DNA of 64,000 nucleotides from Ascaphus truei (taxonomy: Eukaryota > Chordata > Amphibia > Anura > Ascaphidae): contig WSYH01000654.1 of NCBI GenBank assembly GCA_036426205.1, positions 62,001-126,000 of the forward strand, written 5' to 3'. Numbering within the stretch: the first letter of the stretch is position 1; each line of letters starts with the position of its first letter. The notes under the pieces are model-generated. The model was not told the origin of the DNA and did not search any database. It saw only the letters and a program-made list of their open reading frames with translations. A program made the translations under genes and the position numbers. This document shows, in pieces, positions 53,390-63,942 of this stretch.

Positions 53390-53960
53390 ATAGAATATAG
53401 GCTGGGGGAAGAAAAGTTTCATGACGATCCTCTGATTTGTCCTCTACCAGAAACTGTTGGGAGAGTGCATCGGCTTTTATGTTTTTAGACCAAGGAATGT
53501 AAGATATAACAAAATTAAAGCGGGTGAAAAATAAGGACCACCGTGCCTGTCATGACCCCAAAGCGACGCGCACCTTCAATGTAAAGTAGGTTCTTGTAGT
53601 CGGTCAGGATAGTGACAGGAGTCTCCGTACCGCCAAGAAGAAATTTTCCACTAGTTCCCTTGACGAATTCTTTGCAAGTTGTAGGCCCCTCGCAGATCCA
53701 ACTTGGTAAATATGGTGGCCCCTTGTAACCTATCGAACATTTCGGAAATCAATGGAAGAGGATAGCGATTCTTGACTGTAACTTATTGAGGCCATGGTAG
53801 ACGATACAAGGCCTGAGTGACCCATCCTTTTTTTTCACAATAAAGAACCCTACGACGGCGGGTGAAGAAGACTACTGGATGAAACCCCTCTGGAGGTTTT
53901 TCTGAATATACTGTTTCATGGCCTTGGTTTCAGGAGGGGACAATGGGTAAGAGCATCCTC
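53390..53960 (-). pseudogene. Gypsy RT start fused to RNase H end
   Basis: Read leftward, [20 protein letters not shown] then a broken LDLRGAYNL equivalent are the first RT blocks. The sequence then jumps to TPVTILTDYKNLLYIE and VISYIPWSKNIKADAL of RNase H. The RT catalytic YxDD block and most of the palm and thumb are deleted. Stops are present on both sides of the join. Confidence 0.75.
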
Positions 53961-54205
53961 TAGGCGGAATGGCGCCGGGGAGCAAGTGGATGGGTCAGTC
54001 ATATGAGCGATGCGGCAGAAGTTCCTCTGCCTGAACCTTGTCAAAGTCATCATGGAATTCCTTATAGGTTCTGGAAGTTGTACTGACATCCCCGCTAAAC
54101 ACTTGGAGGGAATTTGGCAACCCCTCTGACATTGTTGACTCCAGCGGATAGGCATGGTCTCTGTCCAGTCAATTCACAGATTCTGTAGCTGATGCCATGG
54201 AAGCC

Positions 54206-54529
54206 CTAATATGACATCAAGTGATGGGTATGGATGGCGTCCAGTTGTATGCTCTCTGAATGAGCCTTTCCAACAAGTAGAGAGATGGGTATTATCTGCA
54301 AGGAGATGAAGGCAGGTTGTAGCGAATGACCGTCAATAGCCTCGAGACCCACGGGGCAATCTTTGCATATTAAGGGTATTTGGTGCTTTTCCTCTAACCC
54401 CTGATCAATAAAATTCCCACCTGAACCGGAATCCAAAAAGGCCCGGGTAGAGATTTGGAATGTCTCTCCGAATAAGGTGATAGGAACATATATTCTAGTA
54501 GAAAGTTGGGGAGGAAGTGAGGATAACAT
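54206..54529 (-). pseudogene. Gypsy aspartic protease
   Basis: A 107-codon open piece. STRAFLDSGSGGNFIDQGL carries the D-S-G active site of a retropepsin, and LEAIDGHSLQPAF resembles the downstream substrate-binding part. It lies between gag and RT as expected for Ty3/gypsy. Confidence 0.75.
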
Positions 54530-54552
54530 TCACAGGGTGATCCTCCCGGCTC

Positions 54553-55500
54553 TCACTGGGCTGTGGCATTTCCCGTCTTCAGTGGGCAAGTGGCCACCAT
54601 ATGTCCCCTGTTACCACAGTAAAGGCATAAGCCTGCGTGACGTCTGCACTGCCTTTCGCCCATCGTTAGGCGGGTACCACCTAATTGCATAAGTTCTTCT
54701 GGGATTGAAGATACAGACGACATGGATCCTACCGGATGAGTAAAGAAAGAATGTGTACCTCGTTCGTGCCTGTCCCCTCCATCCTTATCTGCTGGAGGCG
54801 CTGATCCATGCATATGCATAGGGCTACGAGATCTTCGAGTCCTGTGGGACGTTCCTGGGAAGCATACTCATCTTTGAGACCCTCGGACAATCCTTGCCAA
54901 AACATTTCTGAGAGAGCCTCATCGTTTCAGATGGTCTCCGTGGCTATAGTACGGAATTCGAGCATGTATCAGGCCACTGTGCGTTCCCCCTGGGAGATGT
55001 TTAAGTGGGAAGAAGCTGCAGTTACCTTGCGGCCAGGCATATCGAAGACTTTCCGAAACTCTGTGGTGAAGCGATTAATATCGAAGGTTAGGTCTGGTCG
55101 TTTCTCCCAGATAGGTGAGACCCATGCCAGAGCGTCATCGGTCAAAAGGGAAATGATGTAAGCTACTTTAGAGCGTTGAAAAGGAAAATGTGAAGGCAGT
55201 AATTCAAAGTGTATAGAGCATTGGTTTAAGAATCCCTGACAGCCCAAAGAGTCACCAGCATAACGGTTAGGGGTAGGCAACCGTGGTTTAGAAGTCGGGC
55301 CACAGGAGCGGGAGCAGGTATGGGTGCTGCAGTTGCGGCAGTAGAGGATGAGCCTAACCCTGTCAGACAGGCCGTCCATGTCATGTTTGAACTTGTTAAT
55401 TTGCTGATCATTTGGCACAAGAGATCCCTCCACTTGCCTGAACATACCCTCAAATTCATACAATCGTCAACCCACACCAGTGGGGTCCATGTTTGTTGGA
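54553..55500 (-). pseudogene. Gypsy gag
   Basis: Read leftward, the first open part (54969-55463) holds YAGDSLGCQGFLNQCSIHFE and VAYIISLLTDDALAWVSPIW, typical of the capsid core of chromodomain gypsy Gag. The second (54553-54819) ends with RRHAGLCLYCGNRGHMVATC, an intact C-x2-C-x4-H-x4-C zinc knuckle. A frame change and stop lie near 54930-54960. Confidence 0.8.
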
Positions 55501-55566
55501 CTGAGCATATTGTCACGTGTGCTCACCACAAACATGACTAATCTGCGGGGATGAGGTGGGGATGTA

Positions 55567-55934
55567 CAGTAGAGGCAACGTTTATTCTAACATTTGCCGT
55601 AAACTAGCCGGGTTACATTCTGGGTATGTGCTGGGTATGTGCTGGGTATGTTCTGGGTATGTTCTGGGCTAGTTTGACGCACGTTTAAGGCATTTCTGCA
55701 TTGACTAATGACCCATAGGATTAACACAGCAGGGATCCCTGGCATTCCAATTCAGTTTGAATGGGATGGCCAGGGACACCCGCTGTTAATCTGATAGGCC
55801 ATTAATCAATGCTGAAATGCTGGGGCTAGTTTAAGGAAAGTTTAAGGCATGTATTCAGAATGTACCTGGGTGTTTCCTGGGTTTTTGGGGGGAATTGCCA
55901 CTGGTTTTTGTTCGAATAAGAGTTGCCTCTACTG
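55567..55934. mobile_element. Tc1/mariner-like MITE
   Basis: Inserted at a TA in the gypsy LTR (TA at 55565-55566 and 55935-55936; the other LTR has a single uninterrupted site). Terminal inverted repeats CAGTAGAGGCAACG and CGAATAAGAGTTGCCTCTACTG share CAGTAGAGGCAAC at the ends and TTATTC further in. No transposase. An 11-base minisatellite lies at 55621-55669. Confidence 0.85.
55621..55669. repeat. 11-base minisatellite inside the MITE
   Basis: Four and a half copies of TGGGTATGTGC, with two later copies reading TGGGTATGTTC. Confidence 0.85.
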
Positions 55935-56573
55935 TATATAACTGCCGCCATACAACCACGGGACCAGGTCCAGAGTGCAGAGAAAGAGTTGTGTAACCGG
56001 GTCAGGGTATGAGAGTTTGGTTATGCCGTGGTGATTGCCGTGGTCCGGGGTTGGAGAGATGAGAGTAGTCATTATCTGTAAGCCAATAACAATCCGAAGT
56101 CCTGGGGTACAGAAGAGACAGGTCCAGATATGAGTAGGGGTCACAACACGGGTCAGGCAAGGCACAGGAACAGGCAAGATACAGGAAGCAGTGAGCACAG
56201 CACATAAACAAGAGTTTATGCTCAGCAAGTTGTACAGGAACTGACAGGGTATATAAAGGAGGAGGCACCAATCAGGAGGTAGAATAAAGATGTCATCAGA
56301 CCCAAATTGGAAGCTAATAGGTGATTGGTTGCAGGTGATACACAGCTGATGTGCCTTTTGAGATTAGCTTCCACACAGCGTATAGACGCAGGGGGAATGT
56401 GGCATGTGGAGAGTGCGTCGTCAGCGGGAGTTGGCGCCGTGTTAATGTGACGAGAGCGTGCCTACATGGGTGCACTGTTGGGTTGGCGCACCCGCACAGA
56501 GTGGGGTCTGCGCGCGTCACAGGCATTGCTGTGTGATGTGTCAGGGAGGCAGAGCCTAGCAGCGATCCTAACA

Positions 56574-56686
56574 GGGGTTTCCAGGAATTAAACTATTCTA
56601 GAAGTCAGTGCATGGTTGTCCTATTAAACAGACCAGTTACAGAGCTGAATAAACTTGAAAATAAACTGGTTGTCCTGGAACAGGAT
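56574..56686 (+). pseudogene. L1-clade ORF2 remnant, right half
   Basis: The translation VVLLNRPVTELNKLENKLVV aligns with LFLLNRPLTGLTKAHNKLIA of the open L1 ORF2. It continues the remnant broken at 46393, showing the gypsy landed inside an L1 copy, and is itself cut at about 56687 by a BEL LTR. Confidence 0.6.
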
Positions 56687-57176
56687 TGTGTTTTTTCTCA
56701 TTCTTCAGGCTGCCAGCACTCCTCAGCCTAGCTTTTGCAACAATGTTGCAATCCCTTGTGGGTTTCTTGGTTCCAGCCATTTGCCTTGACAACCCCTCTG
56801 CCTTTTACCAGGATGGACTGCTCCCCCTCCCCTTGCCAGGTGGTATTGACCCAGTTAATTTTCCATCAGCCCAGACCAGAATGCTGTCTTTAATACCAGC
56901 AGCGATCTTGAGCAGACATCTATCCTATTCTGGTAAAGTTACTGATTTTTACATATCCCTATATCTTGCATTTAGCCCACTTCCCCCATCCCTCCCCTTC
57001 CCCTCCATTGCTCTCATGTCCCAGTGTTCCCTCAGTACTTTCCCCCCCTTTTTATTTTTATGTTGTTGCCCCAAATAAACACTTCAGCAAGTAAGAAGAT
57101 TCCCTTGCTTGATATATAGGATTGAGTTAACCTGCCTGTCCCTACTCATCTATCAAGGTGTGCTGGGGCCAGAACA
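56687..57176 (+). repeat. Second BEL/Pao LTR (5')
   Basis: Starts TGTGTTTTTTCTC after the L1 remnant, carries an AATAAA at about 57075 and ends near GGGGCCAGAACA. Position relative to the gag leader that follows mirrors the first BEL element, though the LTR sequence is largely different. Boundaries are approximate. Confidence 0.55.
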
Positions 57177-57599
57177 GTAAACATAAACTCTACAGGATAC
57201 AGACTGAGACAGCCTTACAGAGCCTGCAGATCTAAACAGTTATACAGAACCTGCAGATCTAAACAGGTATACAGAGCCTGGAGCTTTAAAACAGTTTCAA
57301 AGACACAGAAGCTGCAGCACTGCTTCAAAGACCCGCTGATTATACATAACACTGTCACTCTCCTATCCTGCCTGAGAGTGCAGCTCTGTACAGCTACATC
57401 GTGAGGTACAACCACCACACCTACCCCTGTGCTATGTCCCCACAGCTAGGGATATCAAGGGCCATGCTCCGAACATCTGCCAGGATATGTGTCAGAGTCA
57501 TGGACACCTGTAAGAATAGCTACCGCTATGCTGACTGCTGCAGGACACCGACCGGCTCCATCTGAGACAGTCGTCCATTGCTGATGAAGGTAACAGACC

Positions 57600-59200
57600 A
57601 CATGCAACATACACTGGCTAAAGACCTACATACACCTGCAGCATGGCAGAACTTAGACCCTCACCAGAAAGCCCGCATGACAGTGACAATTCAGATGCTG
57701 AGACTGATACACAAACGCAACAGATGCAAGAGGGCACGAGGCCTAAGCGGAGAGTCATGTTTACACAAAAGGCCCGCGAAAAATATGAAACTGACATTGA
57801 CGTGCATGTGACAAGTTAGAGAAGACCTGGGGAATAAATGGACTTGAAATGCGTAATGTTACAAGCAATGCAAGTATGAAAAGCAGCTTGAGCAGGCAAT
57901 AACTCAATTATGGTATAACCACTTGTGCTATCGAGCACTGTCAGAGACAAACATCACATACTTGACCAGGACTAATACCGGGGAAAGCCTGCAAGAACGA
58001 GACTTACAGAATAATATTGATCTAACATGTGACAGCCATGTGGGGACCGCTATCACGGAAGCTTAGAGTAGGAGAAAGGACCTTGTGCTGGAGACCACTT
58101 CACAGTGCTAAAACTCATCCAGGCACTCAACAAGGTCAGCAAAATCTGCGCCATCTAACGCATCTAGCACAAACGCTACCAAGTTTCGAGCTATCAAAGA
58201 GGCTGCACGTGCAAGGGCTGCATACGCTCAGAAAGAGGCAGCCATAAGGCTAGTGAAAACGTGCATAGAAGAAAAAGAGCAGAAGGCAGCTGCCACAGCC
58301 ACTGCTAATGCTGCTACCTGCACACGTAGGAAGGCTGAGTTAGACGTGAACTTGGAGACCTTTTGAGAAGAAAAGGAAGTTGTCGCTGCAGCCCAAGCCG
58401 AGGTCTTAGAGGCAGTCGCAAGACAGGATGGCGGGAAGCAACCGTACAGCCCAATAACTTCAGAGGATTCAGCCCAATGCACTGAAGACTATGTGAGGAG
58501 CCTCCCCAGTGTAACTACCAGTGCACCATCTCTACCTGATGAGGAGGGTATTAGAGATGCTGAAGCTTTGGAGAGTCCACGAGGAGTAGATGCTGTTTTT
58601 TCAAAGGCACATACTACCTGGGATAGCTACAGCCACAACAGTGATCCACACGCCAGCACACATAGGTATGCACTACCACAGGCTCACAATACAGGTACGC
58701 CCACGCAGAGGAACACAGCTCCCCACACTGACAAGCAGTCATCGCACAACCACACCAAGGAAGAGGCGACTGCAAAGTCCCTCCCGGCAACCACCATTGC
58801 GCGAAGCACACACTCCGCACATAGGTCAAAGACACACAATCGACCCCACAATCAAACACTGCAAACGTAGACAGCAGACAGAGAAACATAACAGAACACG
58901 ACTGCCCACACCCTCCGCAAATCAACATACTGATGCATCCAGCCTAACAGACATGGGCAAGTACATGATCCAGCGTGATATGGTGCAAACAGGACTTTCC
59001 AACTTCACCGACCGTCCTGAGAATGACAGAATATGGAATTCCACAATCAAGGACGCAATCAAGAGTATGGGCTTCTCTGTGAGGGAAGAACTCAGCCTTC
59101 TAACCAAATGGTTGGGGAAAGAATCTGCAGAGTATGTAAAGAGGCTCAGGACAGCAAACGTAAACCACCCCAAGAAGGTTTCGGCCACATCTTTGGGAGC
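57600..59200 (+). pseudogene. Second BEL/Pao gag, truncated
   Basis: Follows the same order of pieces as 11794-13345: KAREKYETDID near 57770, a coiled-coil piece with AAYAQKEAAIRLVKT near 58220, and a core piece with MGKYMIQRDMVQTGLSNFTD, FSVREELSLLTKWLGKES and YVKRLRTANVNHPKK (58950-59180). Stops occur at about 57817, 58066 and 58363. It ends after NHPKK; no zinc knuckle, protease or RT follows, so everything downstream was lost. Confidence 0.78.
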
Positions 59201-59520
59201 AAAGTCCTTAGTGTAAAACAAGACCCCGGATTAAGAATAGTCCAATATCAGAAGCATAATGCTACATGAAAAGATGTACATGGTCTGCTTTCTCGCATTT
59301 AAAGATTTAGGAATAAAGAAATTGAAATAAGGAATAATGTCTACTACTATGTAATTTTATGTTGTTTAATGATGAAATCATGTATAAGCAAACTTATAGA
59401 CATGTAGCAAGCTGCTGTCCATGGTCCCGTGATTGTGCTGATCGTGGCCTTGATGGGGGTTTGATTTGGAAACATGGACCCCCTTCAGCGTGATCATAGC
59501 AGACACTGAGCCCAGTGCAG
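59200..59520. other. Unassigned spacer
   Basis: Short stretch between the truncated BEL gag and the PLE tail. GLLSRI at about 59290 faintly recalls the end of a gypsy RNase H but is too short to call. Confidence 0.3.
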
Positions 59521-59534
59521 CGTACTTTTGATTG

Positions 59535-59951
59535 TTTGTCCGTGAGTTGACACATTTGTTGACACATTTCTATAAATGCCTCAAATGTAAAATGTGCAAA
59601 CTAAACATACAAGAGGCAAAACAGGTCAAATGGTTCTCCTCAACTAAAACTGAGAAGGACTACAATATCAACAACTTTATAAATTGTGATTCACAAAATG
59701 CAGTATATCTTATATAATGCCCCTGTGCAAAACAATTGATTGGTCGGACGACCAGGAAACTCAAATTAAGATTTGCTGAACACATCACAAATATTCAGAA
59801 AGGGTTTATGCAGCACAATGTATCAATACACTTTAAAGAGTGTCATAATCAGAACACAGCAGGGATTAAATGTATCGGTATTGATGTATTAGAGCCTAAC
59901 TGGAGGGGAGAAGACCCTGTTAACCACATTCTAAATTGGAGACTCAATTGA
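59535..59951 (+). pseudogene. PLE GIY-YIG endonuclease part
   Basis: HFYKCLKCKMCKLNIQ is the Cys-rich knuckle. INNFINCDSQNAVYLI, a stop, then CPCAKQLIGRTTRKLKLRFA form the VYL...LIG version of the GIY-YIG core, followed by EHI. IKCIGIDVLEPNWRGEDPV resembles the tail block. The stop at about 59715 inactivates it. Confidence 0.75.
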
Positions 59952-60476
59952 TCCACACATTTAAAACCTTAGCCCCGTATGGACACAATGTGCGTGTAGA
60001 CCTGGTAGCCTTTCTCCAAATTTAACGAGTGCTCCTCTGCTCTCGCATGGTTGTCCTTTTTCCATATATCTGCAATCTGTGTTGTCATGATTGCATTTAA
60101 ACAGAACTCAATATTCTGCTTAATATATGTTTGTTTACACTGTATGGATATTCTTCAATGCTGAATATGTCATTAACATTATTGTTGATTAATCTGCATA
60201 ATATCAATGATATTTTTATAATATTCATTTATTATATTTTATAGTATTTTTATTATACATTTATTAATTAAATTGTTCATGTTATTGTAATGTATGTAAC
60301 ATCCTAAAAAGAAGATATAGGTATAGATATATTTCTCCCTGTGCAGTATCTGCCCTGATGTACTACCATTAGTCCTCATTAAACAAATCTGATTGGATAC
60401 TGAATATCACAATTAACCAACCAGAGCAGATCTGCAGCAATAAATATACTGTAAGGTATAAACATTACACCTTTAT

Positions 60477-60515
60477 AACCCTGATGAAGTCCACTATGAC
60501 GAAATGCGTAGGGTT
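60477..60515 (+). ncRNA. Hammerhead-like ribozyme candidate
   Basis: AACC (stem I), CTGATGA at 60481-60487, one A, GTC-CACTAT-GAC (stem II), GAAAT, GCGTA, then GGTT (stem I). It lies about 530 bases after the PLE coding tail on the same strand. CTGATGA is the exact canonical hammerhead box; only the extra A is unusual. Confidence 0.68.
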
Positions 60516-60560
60516 TTGAGAGCCTACCCATGTGTTAATTTCTACCTAAACGGTTTACTT

Positions 60561-61858
60561 TCTACAATATCTTTGAAAAGAACCCATAGTGTGTAGAGTC
60601 ATTATTTTTCAATCTCGCTCGGCATACACTGGAGGCGATGGACGACTCAGTGGAGAGGTTGAAGTGCTGAAACGTTGAGACTGTGCAGCACAGGAGACTG
60701 GACAGTATCTGTCTCACCAGCATGAATGCCCCCCATAACCTGGGAGCCAAAGTGGAGCTTGGATGCGCTGTACAGCCAGAGGTGAAGGATGAAAGTTTCT
60801 CCAGCAGAGAGGCACTGACACCCACATCAGCTGTGAGTAACGGGACTGACGGTCAGAGGTGACTCATTTTTGGGGTCACAGAGGCAGAGACGCAGAGACA
60901 TAAGGACCAAATAAGCACACTCAGATGGGATCTTTCCTACACACTTGAATCACTTGCAACATTTTGAGTGAATAATAACTTTCCAAGAGCTACATGTATT
61001 GATGTTATAGACCATATTCATTTTCAATTGCTTTCAGCAATATAATCAGGACTTTTTCACTTACTAACATTTTCTACATTATCAGACCCACCCTCACGAG
61101 GATTATCTATTTAAGATAATTTCTACATTGCGTCGAATGTTATATATACCAGGCACACACATATATAAACTGCACATACAGATGTAGCAAGACTTATTGT
61201 TTTTGGCATTGTGATAAACCAAGTGCAATCCTCCTAAATGTCATTGTACGGTGCTGCTCCATGCAGATAGAGTTTTGTGGCTACAGTAATACTTTTCCCG
61301 ACACTGTTTCAATGCTAAAAAAATTCAGATAACCAAAACTTTTTTTTTTTAGCAATTATGATTTTTTTCATTTAAGTAAATTAGAGAGATAAATAACAAA
61401 TAACAAACTTCTTAAAATAATACAATCCCCTTATAGTAATACAATAATACAATCTTTTTTCCACCAACATCTACTTCTGGCTGTCTTTTATACAGTTTCA
61501 CCTATAAAATAATTGAGAAGAACTATATGTGTTAATTAAACTGTGCTGCTGTGTTGGTACAGTGCTGCGCATGCACACTCTATGCGAACCTGGGTCGGCT
61601 GGGTTTATATCTGGGCTTAGTGCAGGGATGTGGGGCAGAGCCTCTTACCTTCTCCTTCAGCATTTCCTCCTCAGCGTCCTGTCATCATGGTGCCACGACA
61701 TCAAATGGTGTCACGTTGCCATGACAATTTTTTTGCTGGCACCCGCTCAGCGAAAAGCCACTTTTCGGCACTGATCGCCAGTGTTTCCAACTCGCTCAAT
61801 TCTAGTAGCCCCGATCAGCTTCTCGTGCCCCACCCTCCCATAAAAACATGATATATTA
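60561..61858. other. No gene recognised
   Basis: Short frames only. The part at 60600-60850 is GC-richer and the part at 61320-61500 AT-rich. Nothing resembles a domain or RNA gene. Confidence 0.4.
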
Positions 61859-62352
61859 TTTTACATACAGGCTTAATACCCCAGGCAGATGGGGGTCCCG
61901 ACAAGTGTCCGCAGGCCCCACAGTGCATCCCGGGTGTTGCCCAAGGGTGTCTGCGGGCCTCCAGGTTGTCCCTGCTAGGCGCTGTGGGCCTCCAGGTTGT
62001 CCCCGAGGGTTGCTGTGGGCCCCAATGGGGTCCACAGGTGGTCCCATGGGAGTCTGGGGGTCACCGGTTCATCCCCGCAGGTGTCTGGAGCCCCTCAGGT
62101 GGTTCCCACGGGGGTCTGGGGGTCCTCAGGTGGTTCCCATGGGGGTCTGGGGGCCCTCGGGTGGTCCCTGCCAGTCCGTGGGCCCCCACAGCTGTGGGGT
62201 CCTTGGTTCTTCCCTGTAGGTGTCCCTGTGGGTCCGCAGGTGGTATCCGTGGGAATCCGGGCGTCCACTGGTGGTGCCCATGGGCGTCCGTGGGTCCTCT
62301 GGTAGTCTCCATAGGTGCCTGCAGCCCTGCGGTAAAAACTCTGTATGTAAAA
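61859..62352. repeat. GC-rich minisatellite bounded by inverted repeats
   Basis: An irregular tandem repeat of roughly 36-40 bases based on GGTGGTTCCCATGGGGGTC and GGGGGTCCTCA fills about 61900-62330. It is bracketed by a perfect 12-bp inverted repeat, TTTTACATACAG (61859-61870) and CTGTATGTAAAA (62341-62352). Gly/Pro-rich frames on both strands are by-products of the repeat. Confidence 0.8.
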
Positions 62353-62397
62353 AAATAAAACATGGCATACATTTAAAGAAATCAACCCCTACCCCAC

Positions 62398-62419
62398 AAC
62401 CACCACCACCACCACCACA
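62398..62419. repeat. (CAC)n microsatellite
   Basis: Seven consecutive CAC/ACC triplets. Confidence 0.9.
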
Positions 62420-63372
62420 TACATACAGTACAGTAATGGGCAAAAAAACTATTATCCAGATATGGATAATAGATTATTTGCCAATTATTAAACACATTAA
62501 CAAGCATAAATAAAGTAAATAAATACAGTTCTACTTACCACAGCCAATGTGATAGGCATCCTCGTCAGATACTACAAGGTCCCTGATCTCCACTGCCAGA
62601 AAAGTACATTGCAAACACATTCTAATGTCTCCTAACCCCTTTATTACCTTAGCGGTAATTGCACTATTGAAGTATTTATAACTATATACACACCAGCTAC
62701 CACGGCCATTGTGATACCTCTTGCAAGGGACAATAGATTTAAAATACCTCTCCCTAGCCAAGATCTACCAAATTTATAACACCATAACTATAATAACCTC
62801 AATATCCACTCTGGTAGACCTATACCTCTGGAGTGGCATTATCTCCACCAGAGGCAATTATTAGAGCAACATGAACAATCACTAATCCTAATATTCAGAA
62901 TAAGATACACATATAGGACAAAGAGCCTCAAATACTACATCTTTGGCAAACAACACCTAACGAGAACGATATGATCAACATAGTTACTACTGTCTAACCA
63001 TAAGGATCAACTAGGTGACTACAGTAGAACACATAGACTTACACATGTCTATTTTTAAACATTGCATATGAATGCGAATAAAATTGATTTTAGATACAAC
63101 TTTTTTTGCTATCTCTGACCACGTATAACATAAAGGTCTGCGGTGTGCTATAATAGGGATCTTACTGTATCTGGCTATGGATACAGACCATAAAACTGTC
63201 TAGCATCTATCTCCCTGGCAGCACGCATATTTCAATAGGAGTTAAGAGCAAGGTCCTCTACATATGTTAACCCACCCCACCCTACTCTGATACCCACACA
63301 GGAGGCCTAACCACCCTCTCCAGGCAACTACCCCCACTCTTCACCCATTCATTTGCACAGTGGCTTCATCAC

Positions 63373-63400
63373 GCCCATATATAATATATATAATATGGGC
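63373..63400. repeat. AT-rich near-palindrome
   Basis: GCCCATAT at the left and ATATGGGC at the right enclose an AT core; the 28 bases are almost self-complementary. Confidence 0.75.
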
Positions 63401-63889
63401 ATGATTATCCAATATACAAAGAAATGGTTAAGGATTACCAAAACATGCCCAAATAAAAACATCACATAACAACATCAAACACAGCACATATCAAAATAAA
63501 AACATCACATAGACAAATATAAAACACAGCACATCTCAAAATAAAACCCAGCACACAGCCAATTAAATATATAACAAATGACAATCAAACAATTGAATGG
63601 TACAGTGGGTACATGATGCAAATAATATGTGCATCATGTAACACTATGCCACTCAATGCTCAAACTAAAAGAAACAATTACAAACAAGATCCAATACCAC
63701 CCAAACAATGATAAAATTGGTGGGTGGTGTTTTGTTTATTAAATATGGCAATTTTTATTGTGGAGCCTAGGAGGTGGGTAGTGGGGCTGTGTAGTGTTTT
63801 AATTGTGGGTAGTGGGGGTGGGTGAAGGGGGTATTGTCCCCAAGGGTGGGTGGTTAGGCCTCCCAGGTAGGTAGTGGGGGAGGGTGGGT

Positions 63890-63942
63890 TAACCCCTTAA
63901 TCACCATAGTGGTTACTAACCTCTAAGGTGATTAAGGGGTTA
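63890..63942. repeat. Perfect 16-bp stem hairpin
   Basis: TAACCCCTTAATCACC (63890-63905) and GGTGATTAAGGGGTTA (63927-63942) are exact reverse complements around a 21-base loop. Confidence 0.88.

Larger units (their letters stand above)
46394..56573 (-). mobile_element. Chromodomain Ty3/gypsy element, nested insertions
   Basis: LTRs at 46394-48119 and 55511-56573 (plus-strand coordinates) enclose, read leftward, gag, protease, RT, RNase H, integrase and chromodomain. The copy is heavily decayed. Secondary insertions are a 987-base element in the left LTR, a PLE at about 49239-53090 in integrase, and a mariner-like MITE at 55567-55934 in the right LTR. The five flanking bases TGGGT (left) and GGGGT (right) differ at one position and could be the target duplication. 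An L1 remnant lies on both sides. Confidence 0.85.
55511..56573 (-). repeat. Gypsy 5' LTR (with MITE insertion)
   Basis: Plus-strand start TGTCACGTGTGCTCACC and end GATCCTAACA. It corresponds to the left LTR after the 368-base MITE is removed, leaving about 693 bases. Confidence 0.85.
59530..60560 (+). mobile_element. Penelope-like element 3' part
   Basis: 5'-truncated PLE: GIY-YIG tail (59535-59951), AT-rich 3' sequence, and a hammerhead-like motif at 60477-60515 on the same strand. A different family from the copies at 4-7 kb and 30 kb. Ends not resolved. Confidence 0.72.

Noticed and set aside
59190..59310. Possible end of a gypsy RNase H (VQYQKHN ... GLLSRI)
   Set aside because: Only a short, weak resemblance with a stop inside; not enough to separate from chance.
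61848..62443. Gly/Pro-rich collagen-like frames on both strands
   Set aside because: They are translations of the GC-rich minisatellite and exist in several frames at once.
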